Source of the DNA: Siphonodentalium dalli
Taxonomy: Eukaryota; Mollusca; Scaphopoda; Gadilida; Siphonodentaliidae
Length of the DNA: 64,000 nt
Assembly: GCA_032622095.1 (NCBI GenBank)
Contig: CP136066.1
Coordinates: forward strand, 117,885,319-117,949,318
Direction: 5' to 3'
Shown here piece by piece: positions 54,614 through 64,000 of the stretch; within the stretch, counting starts at the first letter, position 1, and the number at the start of each line of letters is the position of its first letter. The notes under the pieces are model-generated. The model ran no database searches and was not told the origin of the DNA. It worked only from the letters and a program-made list of their open reading frames with translations. The position numbers were made by a program, and so were the translations under genes.

Positions 54614-56311
54614 TATCATCTGAAGTAGTAATATTGTTACTAGATGTTTCGTATGGATGGGTGTTTTCTATATTACATATACATGTAGATTGGGTGGACT
54701 TTGCTTCACTGTAGTAGTCGTCATGCATGTGAGAATCGTCTGACATATTTATGAATGTCACTATATGACATACAAGTACATGTGTATGTTTCAGGTAAAA
54801 TGTAAATAGCATTACTGATAGTTTTGTATATGGGGGTTTTAATGCATTTCACCCCGAAAGTAAGGATACGCTCATGAGTTGCGGTATATTCCATTTCTAG
54901 ATCATTCTCTGTATAATTAGTAAGAGTGGGGGAATTATTTGATGTCTTGTACACCGGCATTACTGGTGCTGTATCAAACTGGTGGGCACTTTTTATTTTA
55001 GGTCGGACATCCCTTGTTGGACTGTGGGGTTGTATATTGGTGACATTTACATGTACCGGTATTTCACTCTCAGATAATATTCCATATTCTCGGACATCAG
55101 TGCATGGATCAAGAGGGGTGGCGGAGTTCTTATTTGGGTCATTTAGTACAGTCTGACAGTTCCTTGGATCCTTTAGGACTAAGGTGCACTCCACTCGGGT
55201 CATCTTTTTCTTCTTTAAAGAGAGACCGAACAATATTTCCATCTTTCACAAATAAACGGTCATTGTCAACGAATGAATACCCTTCAGTTGAGTCGCAGTG
55301 CACGTTTAGATAACTGTTAATCATCGCAGTTGCTGTGTTGTGTGGTTGTGATTTCACCTTGTTTATTTTCACATGTCTTAGGTTACTCGCCCCTAGAACA
55401 AGAGATTCTTTTATCAAGGGATCGGGCTTACTAGTATCATTCAGTATTCCTGAGGCTTGATTTTTTGTGAGTTCAGGGTTGTTGTTACTAGTATGTCCTG
55501 GTGGTCTTTGGAATATTGGTGTTCGACCTGCCGGCCCTTGTCCAGAGAAGTAGTCAGGTCTCTGCATATTGGACATATCGGGTTGCGGGAAGTATTCACT
55601 GCGCATGCTCATCGGGCATGTGTCTTGTTTATGTCCAGGGAGTAGGCAGGCTCGGCACACTATCGGCTGATTACACTCGAATGATTTATGCTGTTCACTC
55701 ATGCATCGCGAACAACGGCCGCTACTGTTATTGTAGTAAGATGGGCGGGGCTTCGATGGGCATGTCTGTCCCCAGTAATGCTCGCTTTCACAATGATCAC
55801 AGCGAAGCTTTGTTTTTGCTGATCTTGTTCATACATCGTATCCGTCAATAACAATATCTTGTGGAATGTCTGTACATTTAGCAATTCGTATTGTCCTGGT
55901 GCCTGTTTCGATTTCAGTGTCAATCTGCATACCTGTCTTTTCGTCCGTTGTTTTCATTTTGGATTTCCTGTATGAGCCATGTACTATGTCTCCATATTTG
56001 GATAACACTTTTATGAATGCTTCATCTGTGACCCATAGGGGCGTGTCCACAACTGTGATGTGTGTGTTTAAGTTTTCAACTTCGGATGGTCTTATAAGTC
56101 TGTTTCCAACATGAAACCCCATTTCCATAAGCTGATCCCTCACTCTAGTGTTACTCACAGCTATATGGCAGGTCTTTTGGGTGATCTGTATACCTTTTAT
56201 GTATTTTATGTCCACAACTCTTTTGAGTCCATTTAGGACAATGTCCCGTCCGAATCGTCCCGAATTCTCCCGCGAAAAACAAACAGTGAGTTCCTTGGGA
56301 TTTTCAGCCAT
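54606..56311 (-). pseudogene. LINE ORF1 (RRM-like, three zinc knuckles), interrupted
   Basis: The protein starts MAENPKELTVCFSREN, with an RRM-like alternation of strands through about residue 110. A lone TGA at 55831-55829 stands in frame. Directly beyond it the same frame gives three zinc knuckles, at about 55805-55630: C-x2-C-x3-H-x5-C, then CSRCMSEQHKSFEC and CRACLLPGHKQDTC, both C-x2-C-x4-H-x4-C. Further on, LVLGASNLRHVK and DPSGVHLSPKG look like the first and last blocks of an SGNH-esterase-like domain known in some LINE ORF1 proteins, with the middle missing. That part is tentative. Two frameshifts (near 55200 and 54800) follow before the insertion at 54613. Such ORF1 proteins bind the element's own RNA. 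Confidence 0.75.
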
Positions 56312-56420
56312 TTCAGAGTATGAAGTCTGGGTGTATATAATGTGCGAAGCGTGTGGAAAGTGCTCATTTACGAATCTGCTCCGATTCTTCGCAATTTTTT
56401 CGATTATTTAGCGATTTGTT

Positions 56421-57129
56421 GTCCTCATCGGAAATATTTAGGCGGTGCTGGTAAACAAAAATCCGTTATAAAGCACATCAAATGCTGCATGGACATCGCA
56501 CATTGCAATATAGATTTCGCCTAGGCTATGTATATTCGGAATATACGTGTACGCTACACAAGCCCGATATTTTTTTTAAGCTTGAGTTGTCCCATGTTTG
56601 AAATTGTTTTATAAATCCGTTCACTGTGTGAAATCTTCAAGACGTATTATACCTACTCTGCAATGCCACATGTGTTGTTCCCAGAAACGTAAATATTGAT
56701 GACCCCAATTCCTGGAATCGGGCTAAAAATAGAACATACGACATCTCGTGTTAAGACTGCACTCGATTGTGCATGCATTAATTGTGTTGTCGGCGATTAA
56801 ATACAAATCTTTTACATTTGACATAATATATGTATTTCTTTATTTCCTCCATATTTAAAAGTCAGATGTATTTAAACATATTACAAACACAAGCTTTGAA
56901 GATAGTATAGGCCTACAACTGCATACATATTTGGGTATGCTCCCCGTGAATTGATTTTGAAGATTTCCCGATGGGTGGGGTGTATTGTCCGGGTAAAATA
57001 CCGATATTGTACGTAGCACGCACTGATCACCACAGTATAACATATAATAGTTCTACGATACGTGTCCCCTGATACTGTAACACTTTATACTAACGATTTC
57101 TCATATTAGGAAACTATTAAATCAATAAT
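56421..57129. other. No gene recognised
   Basis: Beyond the LINE start. No ORF of interest and no repeat paired elsewhere. Confidence 0.4.
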
Positions 57130-57396
57130 AAAGATAGGCCTATAAAACATAAAATCCCGATCAAAGTCCGGAGTAATCCTGATACAGAAACTTTCCAAAC
57201 AACATGCGTTGTTTTCAGAATATGATACTCCCAAATGAAAGTAAACTCCGATAGAATCCCGATAGACTATGTAAATATTCCGATAATTTCCCGAAAAACG
57301 TTGCGTTATTTCCCGATAATTTCCCGATAACTGTATATATATGCTATCGGGATCTATCGGGAAATAAGCTGATTTCCCGATAGGAGTTTTGAGATG
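57130..57396. repeat. Cluster of TTTCCCGATA motifs with a transposon-like edge
   Basis: Around ten copies of CCCGAT(A) or complement, mostly in 57240-57385, followed by GGAGTTTTGAGATGACCCC. The complement of that edge, GGGGTCATCTCAAAACTCC, resembles the head GGGAGTGTCTCAAAAGTC at 23366, which also borders a motif cluster. Possibly the end of a DNA transposon whose other end is lost. Confidence 0.45.
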
Positions 57397-57740
57397 ACCC
57401 CTTTAAAAGTACTTGTCAAATTCACTTAAAAACAAGTAGTCCTAAAAAGGATGTAGCCTAGAGGGTCTCTGTTGAGCAGTGGGGTGTCCACCTTGAAATA
57501 TGGTCCAGATCCCCCACCCCACATAGTCCATAGTCTGCTCCCTCCCAACTGAAGCAAGCACACTCCCAAGTTCGTAAAATTCCTTTGCACATGTTGGAAT
57601 TTTACAACTGATACCTCAAGCTTTCCTAACTGTGGAAAAGTTACAACCTGACATGCCCCCATTTTTTAATGGTGGACCCCATACAAACAAATTTTTATCC
57701 CAACTCTCCATAGGCAATATACACAAAATACCATTTCTTG
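57397..57740 (+). repeat. REP-S family, headless copy
   Basis: AAGTACTTGTCAAATTCACTTA, ACAAGTAGTCCTAAAA and GTCCACCTTGAAATATGG match the later blocks at 8930-9200 and 15040-15260. The AACAAGACAGTCAATGACTG head is missing. Confidence 0.65.
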
Positions 57741-57749
57741 ATTGGTCGA

Positions 57750-58380
57750 ACCCATTTTAACAAATCGTGTAACTCTTGAGGAGGAGCCATTTTAAGAATT
57801 ACTATGGGGGAAGAGTTATGTCCCTGGTCGCACCCCTATTTGACCTGGTGAACCCATTTCAACAGATCTGAATCCCAGTCACCCAAGGACTCTCTATACC
57901 AAAATGTATGCTAAATATGCCAAATGGTTCTCGAGATGTTTTAAAAATAACTAATGAGGGAAAGAATTATGTCCGTGGCTCTGACCCTATTTGACCCAGT
58001 GATCCAATTCTGAATCAAATCTGAATCCTTGTCACCCATTCCAAATATAAGCTGAATAGGCTTGATGGTTCTTGATAGGAAGACATTTTAAGAATTACAA
58101 TGGATGGACAAGTTATGTCCCTGGCTCCGCCCTTATTTGCCCAGGTGACCTCATTTTAACACATCCCTGTCACCCAAGGACCTTCCATACCAATTATAAG
58201 CTAAATAGCCCCGATGATTCTTGATAAGATGTTATAAGAATAACTATGGATGGAAAGAGTTAGGTCCCTAACTATGCCACTTGTTTGACCATGTGACCCC
58301 ATTTGAACAGAACTGAATCCCAGCCATATAGGGACCATTCACACAAAATATGTCTCAATTCTTCATTTCAGGTAAGCTAA
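57750..58380 (+). repeat. REP-L half-units in tandem (about four)
   Basis: The block GTTATGTCC(C)TGG, a TTTGACC(C/T)-GTGA stretch, and CACCCAAGGAC repeats about every 160 bp at 57810, 57970, 58110 and 58260. This copy has expanded the half-unit that other copies carry only twice. Confidence 0.7.
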
Positions 58381-58689
58381 GAAAAATGCCTCCTTCTTTC
58401 TCATCCAGTTTCCCATATGTATTTGCCTGAGAAAACAGGTATTTAGTTTTACTGGCCTAACTGTCAGATTCATCATTCACACTTGCCCTTGGGAGTTTGT
58501 TATCATAAGTTATGGGTCATTTATATACAAACTCTTTTAGGCTATTAATCAAAGGAGCTGTCATTCCAATCAGATTTTTAACACTGCCATTTCATTTATT
58601 ACTTTATAATCAATGTGACTTCTATATGGTGTTAAGTAAAATTATGTGATTGCAGACACCTTCCTCATATCTCAGAGCTCTGAGTATCT
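58381..58689. other. No gene recognised
   Basis: Spacer between two REP-L regions without an ORF or other feature. Confidence 0.4.
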
Positions 58690-59222
58690 GCTAGCTGTTT
58701 GCATGTTCTTGATTTTAGACTGATTTAAACCAAATTTGGTTGAGTCACCCTGGTGGATGTTATAATGGTTTTATTAATTTTGAAATTGAGCAGGAAATTA
58801 ATCTCAATTAAAATAAAAAAAATATTTGAAAAAAAATAAATAATAATAATTTTTTTTAAAAGAGTTGTGTCCCTGGCTCTGCCCCTATTTGACCCAGTGA
58901 CCCCATTTGAACAAATCTGAACCCCAGTCACCCAAGGACCCTCCATACCAAATATAAGCTAAATCGGCCCAATGGTTCTTGAGAAGAAGTCATTCTAAGA
59001 ATTACTATTGAGGAATAGAGTTATGGCCCTTCTTTCGCAACAATTTGACCCAGTGACCTCAATTGAACAAATCTGAATGTGAGTCACCTAGGGAACATCC
59101 ACACCAAAATATGAACCCATTCGGTCTTATGGTTCTGAAGAAGAAGAGGTTTATAGAATTGTTGACGGACGAGGAGTGATGACTATAGCTCCACCGGAGA
59201 CTTCGTCTCAGGTGAGCTAAAA
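58690..59222 (+). repeat. REP-L family, near-complete copy
   Basis: Starts near ACTGATTTAAACCAAATTTG, as the 21300 copy does, and ends CGTCTCAGGTGAGCTAAAAA. All family blocks are present in order. Confidence 0.8.
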
Positions 59223-60655
59223 ATCGGTCACCAATTTTCCCACATATCTTCAGAAATGATAATAAACACTCTTTATTGATCATATAATCTTTAAGTCTTC
59301 TGAGGTCAAAAGTAAGTGTGTGTAATGTTTTATTCTCAGCCATTATTCATGGATGGAACATGAAGATGAGCCTATCCCATGCTATTCCCCTGGTCAGGTG
59401 ACCCATCTGTACCAATATTTCCTACATATTTCTCATATATGCCCCTTTAAGTCACCTGAGGTCAACGGCATCTATTTCAATTTATGTCAATTTATGACCT
59501 GTATTTCAATTTTCACCAACCAGTTTGCAACCACTTTGGGTATATAATTGATCATTTAATTAAATTAATTATAAGTGCCCTCTGATGGTCCAGACATTTC
59601 TGTATAGCCAATCAGTAGGTAAATTTTCAAGTTTGACACTGCGTGTCACTAGTAGTTCCTCATGTGTCATCACATGAAGGACGATTAACGAATCAGACTG
59701 CATAATCCATAATGGAATATTCAATTGCATGAAGGCATTATTTCAGTTACGGGCAGCATATCACAAAAGTGCTCAGTGGATTAGTGGGCATCGATAATGA
59801 CTGAGAAAAATACACCTGTGTAATCCTTTAACATACTTGTATTCAAAAAATGAACAACCCTGTTCAAATGATACCTCACACATACACAGGCTGCCATAAT
59901 GGCAAATATCTGTGACTAGTGCAGCGGCCAAATAGAAAAATAGCTCTAGTTTTCGAGATACCCCTACCCACGGTAGAACAAGTTAAAACCAACTTTTTTT
60001 GAAGGAGAAATATATACTGTTGACGAAAATGATAGTGAAAAATAACGGAATTGGTGGTGGCTATTGTCAAATCGGCGATGAGCGATACCCACCAGTGACT
60101 TTTTCCAGAAATTAACGATTTTGGTAAAGCGAGTCCTGTAGCTATGCCCTGACCTATTTGCCAATATTGTTGGAGTTAAAATTACTATATCACACCATAC
60201 CTCTACCTGGTGTGAATTTTTTTTTGTAAATTTAGATTTTCCTGTCATTTGGAGCCGAAACATTTATTTTTTGCTGAAAAATCACACTTTTTCACAAAAA
60301 TATTTTTTGCAAACATTATCATTCAAATGGATATTGCCATAATGCCGACATATTTAATCCTCATGGTGACGCAGTTATCTGCCAAGCATATGCAGAAAGA
60401 AGTTAACAGAAATTTAGAACAATTTGCAAAATAATGGATTTTAGCTACCCCTCCCCCAGACACGTTTTTGGTCGAAAAAATACATATTTTTGTTCAAAAC
60501 TTTACCAAATTTCCCAATTGATCATAATATAACCCAACATAATTCGTTTGCCGAAAATTGAGCCCGGGGACATTGCTTAAGTGATTAAAGATGTGTTTGG
60601 GCTTCCAGACCCCAAATTACAGCAACAACCCATTTATTTACTATTACATACAGTA
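59223..60655. other. No gene recognised
   Basis: Open frames on both strands near 59876-60263 and 60249-60434 lack recognisable domains and are low-complexity or AT-driven. Confidence 0.4.
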
Positions 60656-60660
60656 AGTGT

Positions 60661-60918
60661 CGCATATCACAAGTACTCCATTCTCGCTTGAGATTGAAAT
60701 GCAGTAGTTTGAACTATGATCTATTGAGTATTCACATTAAAACGTCATCTCTCTGTCATTGTGGCAAAATAGAAACAGCACATCATTACTTATTGGAATG
60801 TCCTGAATACAGTGGTCCTAGGACTGAACTTCTATGCGCCATACCGAAGGTCATTTTATCAGAAATACTCTTTTGTGTGGAACACAGCAGCTCGGTCATC
60901 GCGAAAATATTAAAATAG
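60661..60918 (+). pseudogene. LINE fragment: C-terminal CCHC segment
   Basis: One frame reads VLHSRLRLKCSSLNYDLL and then LCHCGKIETAHHYLLECPEY: a CxC...H....C group in the setting RLR..CS.LN..L, which closes many LINE polyproteins. It ends with TAG at 60916-60918. Nothing of the RT remains upstream, so this is a very short 5'-truncated insertion. It is not from the same family as the LINE at 44.9 kb, whose finger has C-x2-C spacing. Confidence 0.75.
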
Positions 60919-61189
60919 TTGCCGGAGTTCAAACATTTATCTTGAAAACAAAGCGATTTCCATAACACTGTCATTTCTGGAAACTTCGTGAAAAGCATTG
61001 AAACCCTGCTGAGCGCGAAATTTACCCACACCAGATCATCTGTAATCTCACGGCAATGACGCAAACAACATTATCTGTGTATCATTGTGTCCAATCAGCT
61101 GCAACGAAACTATATGTTTCTCATTGTATCCAATCAGCTCCAACTAGATAACATCCTAACTTTTCCCATACAGTCTCTCTCTCCCATAT
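60919..61189. other. LINE 3' flank with small direct repeat
   Basis: CAATCAGCT(G/C)CAAC occurs at about 61093 and 61132, each preceded by TATCATTGTGTC or TCTCATTGTATC. No gene. Confidence 0.5.
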
Positions 61190-61700
61190 AAATTGTTTAC
61201 TCCTGATAGAACTACCCTATGTCCACAGACTCAGTTAAAATTGGGAGCATGTCCCTCGAGTTCGTGGTGCTTTCGTGACTTAAAATAGCGTATGTGTCAC
61301 ACAAACAGTTAAAATTGCATTTTTGTTATTTGCCAGCCGCTTTTTGTAAAGTGTCACATGCTGTCTGAAACCAACACAGCCTTGTATATCGCATAGTGTC
61401 GGCCACAAAATATGTTGATATTGAAAGTATAATCCCTTCACTACATGATATGTTCAAGACTTCAAATAGAGTAGGGGTACATAAATCAGTGAACATTTGC
61501 CAGCCGCTTGTTGTGAAGTGTCACATGGTGTAGACTTTCGGGAACCAACACATGTGTATATCCTGATAAAAACTAACCTTTGGTCAAGCCATCAGTTAAT
61601 ATTGAGGTCATATCATTTCACCATGTGGTGTCTTCCAAGACTTCAAATAAAGTAGGGGTCCTCAAAATTTTGCCTTTCTTATTTTCCAGCCACTTTTCGT
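61190..61700 (+). repeat. Three diverged tandem units, about 170-190 bp
   Basis: The landmark TTGCCAGCCGCTT.TTGT.AA (third copy TTCCAGCCACTTTTCGTGAA) occurs near 61331, 61498 and 61685, and AAGACTTCAAATA.AGTAGGGGT near 61458 and 61640. No ORF. Confidence 0.75.
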
Positions 61701-61934
61701 GAAATTTAATTTTTGAGACAGTGCAAATTTAAGAAAAAATAAAATAAATTTGCTTCTATATATTTTACAACTGGCACTTCAAGCTAGAAATGTTCTAAAT
61801 GTGACCATTTGTTGCTCTGATTTTCCACTGAATACCAAAGTTGGGGGTCAAATCCAGAAAACATTCCCAATTAAGTGGTTCTGAACTCAGCTCATAAATC
61901 ATCCCATGATGTTAACAGTCCATATATAAATATG

Positions 61935-62070
61935 AGGTAAAATCTCCTATATCTGCCCCTATTTCAACCAAATGTAAAACCCAATCTATGAGATCCATTG
62001 ATCTAGTAATAAGCTGAAGTGAATTCATTTCCTCAAAATAGTTAACAAATTATTAGTTAGCAACATATTG
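61935..62070 (+). repeat. Dispersed repeat, second copy of 20786-20945
   Basis: Same block order (AAAATCTCCTAT, CTGCCCCTATTT, CCAATCTATGAGATCCATTG) with small gaps. Confidence 0.75.
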
Positions 62071-63599
62071 TATGACTACCTGGTAGGTAAAATACGTATT
62101 GGTAATATACAAGTCTGTTTCTAACTATCTTTATTATAAAAGGTACAACGATCAGTAAAACACATCCATCTGGGGGATTTATTGGTCATTGCAACGCAAG
62201 TCAAACCCAATGAGCTATGTATTTAAAAGCATTGAGGTCACTGTCTAACCTGATATCAGTGTGAATAGAGGTCATTATGTTGAATACTAGTTGTTAATTG
62301 GTGAACAATGAGGATACTGTAAACACACTACACTTTATTTAATAGACATGCACAATCATGTTAACGTGGCGTCATACAAAGTGTCAAGTGCTTCCACGGC
62401 GACCCCCACTGTAATATATTGTTCAAACATAGACCCAGGTAATGGTTTCTGAAGAGGACATGGCTGTATATCATCAAGTTTGTGTTTGGTAACACTTTCC
62501 CTATGTTTCCTGGTAATTTATTCAACAAAACATCATCATATTTAAAACATTTCGGCGTATTAATGATTAATTATTGAATGTAATGCAGAAACTTAAATGC
62601 ATATCCTTGCGATATAAATAGTAGTTAAATTTCAGGAATTTTCAGCGCTGTTCGTGATAATAAACCATAGAAGTATGTTGCAATGCTTATTCCAAAAAAC
62701 CGCCATCTCTTAAAAAATTTGGCACTCCATCTCACCAGATCAAATAGACAGTACATCGTACAATTTATATAAGACTAATTTTCGTGCTGCTTCTAAACCG
62801 GTGTCTTCGGAGACAATTTGTTCAAATTATTTCAACTGGAATATGCTATTACGAAATGTACAATATTAGTTTTCAGTATCTTGTTGTTTGAAAATATCTT
62901 ACCAAAACCACCCATGAACTTGTGCAAAATATCAGGTGATCAGCGTTTAAAGCTGTTATTTCAGCATTGACAATTGACTCAATGATGCTATTTATGATTA
63001 TGCATCCAGCAGATATGTGTAACATTAGGGGGAAAGGTAATGCGGTTGCAGAAAACATAGAAACCTTCGTGTATATGTGACCTTGGTGAATATAACCAGA
63101 TATTATTTCCGGGTATAAAGACAGTCTCTGTCACAGAGTATGTAGGCAATTTTTTTCAAGATAGTATATGGTACTCCTTTGTGTTTTGATAACTTGCGTT
63201 CATAGTATACCACCATGCATTCTTATGATAAAAGTGAAATATTCGTGTTTTATTACTTGATCTTAGGCAACTATGACCAATATTTTAAGACACAGAGAAT
63301 ATAATCTACAGATTTCACCCATTACTCTATGAATATCTCTCATACTGTTACTGTTAGACTATAGCAGTGCATTTTGAAAGATTTGACGGTGTATATATCA
63401 AAAGAGGCGATGACCGGTCACATTCGTGAGACTGCTATGAGCACATATGTTTCAGCTTCTAGGAAAGTTCACTGAATCAATTCGTCGCCATTAAATTTCA
63501 TTTTACAGTTTAGTGTAAACATATATCACATGATTCAAGATAAATAGCGCAGAAAAATTCCCTTATTCTTCAGTTTCTTTGTGCCCAAAAAGTCCAAAT
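62071..63599. other. No gene recognised
   Basis: About 1.5 kb of AT-rich sequence. A 61-codon minus-strand frame at 62873-63058 has no recognisable domain. Confidence 0.4.
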
Positions 63600-64000
63600 T
63601 TAACCACTGTATGAGACCTTACTTTTCGCTATATATCTCGCAAGATATATCAGAGAGAATTTGTACATCCCTGATAAAATGTTTCTATTATACTCTGCAA
63701 TCATTCTTCCTCAAATAATTTGAGCATGTTCTCACTCTTATGGGACAAGCTGTTCAATTTTGCATAAAATGTAATTTTCATTCTATTTTGGCCATTTTGG
63801 CAGCCATTTTAGGACATATATTCTACTAAATATATGGTTCATGAGTAAGCATTGATTGTATATATCTCAATGTAGTATGAATTTGGAATTAATTGATCTA
63901 CACATGACTGCATTCACATATGGCCTGATGGAAATTCTTCAGAATTTTAACCATTGCGAAAAATCAAGATATCTCAAAAAGCTCAAGTCGGATTTTAGGG
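63600..64000 (-). repeat. Dispersed repeat, inverted copy of 1000-1400
   Basis: ACATATGGCCTGATGG and ATATCTCAAAAAGCTCAAGT are the complements of blocks at 1090 and 1027, in reversed order. The copy runs off the window end. Confidence 0.7.

Larger units (their letters stand above)
44780..56420 (-). mobile_element. LINE (APE-endonuclease non-LTR retrotransposon), decayed and split
   Basis: On the minus strand ORF1 (RRM-like segment, three zinc knuckles, long tail) starts at 56311. ORF2 (endonuclease, RT, C-terminal zinc finger) starts at 48452 and ends at 44920. Taking out the 5951-bp insertion at 48663-54613, the LINE is about 5.5 kb and close to full length. The end of ORF1 and the start of ORF2 overlap as ATGA, which suggests stop-restart coupling. 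Several frameshifts and two lone nonsense codons make it inactive. The outer ends are approximate; no poly-A tail or target duplication was identified. Clade not assigned. Confidence 0.85.

Overview
The window reads as nuclear DNA of an invertebrate animal. It is AT-rich, has a spliced gene with a long intron, and is dominated by mobile elements. The mix of DIRS-type and Ngaro-type tyrosine-recombinase retrotransposons, a LINE whose first ORF carries zinc knuckles, foldback and piggyBac-like MITEs, and modular repeats with a shared tail fits a marine lophotrochozoan, most likely a bivalve mollusc. That assignment is inference; no marker gene fixes the species.

Only one host gene can be supported. 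It is a calmodulin-like EF-hand protein resembling CALML4, on the minus strand. Its last two coding exons lie at 31428-31613 and 22466-22563, separated by an intron of about 8.9 kb that is packed with repeats. Its upstream exons were not found.

Layout. 1-15 kb holds repeats only: a 160-bp tandem array, a piggyBac-like MITE, foldback elements, several copies of two dispersed repeat families (called here REP-S and REP-L) and a 5'-truncated LINE fragment. 15.3-20.7 kb is a nearly complete DIRS-type element on the minus strand (gag, RT, RNase H, tyrosine recombinase) with split inverted termini and an internal complementary region. 22.5-31.6 kb is the EF-hand gene and its intron, which contains a 2.9-kb element with long inverted arms. 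31.7-34.4 kb is a decayed Ngaro-like element whose recombinase has a stop where the catalytic tyrosine is expected. 35.2-42.9 kb is a 7.7-kb DNA transposon with GGGGCC termini, a full-length 631-residue transposase-like ORF, at least eight copies of a CACGTG-centred motif, a 95-bp palindrome and an internal 171/342-bp satellite. 44.8-56.4 kb is a decayed LINE (ORF1 and endonuclease-RT ORF2), split in ORF1 by a 5951-bp TA-flanked element that carries no recognisable transposase. 57-64 kb returns to dispersed repeats, and the last 400 bp are an inverted copy of a repeat near the start.

How the parts relate. The 35-43 kb transposon is the only element whose main protein is uninterrupted, so it is the best candidate for recent activity. 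The DIRS element needs one frameshift repaired and one amber codon explained. Everything else is broken by stops, frameshifts or truncation. The nesting (MITE and satellite inside the transposon; TA-flanked element inside the LINE; foldback element inside an older repeat) gives relative ages. No bacterial operons, CRISPR arrays, rRNA or tRNA genes were recognised.
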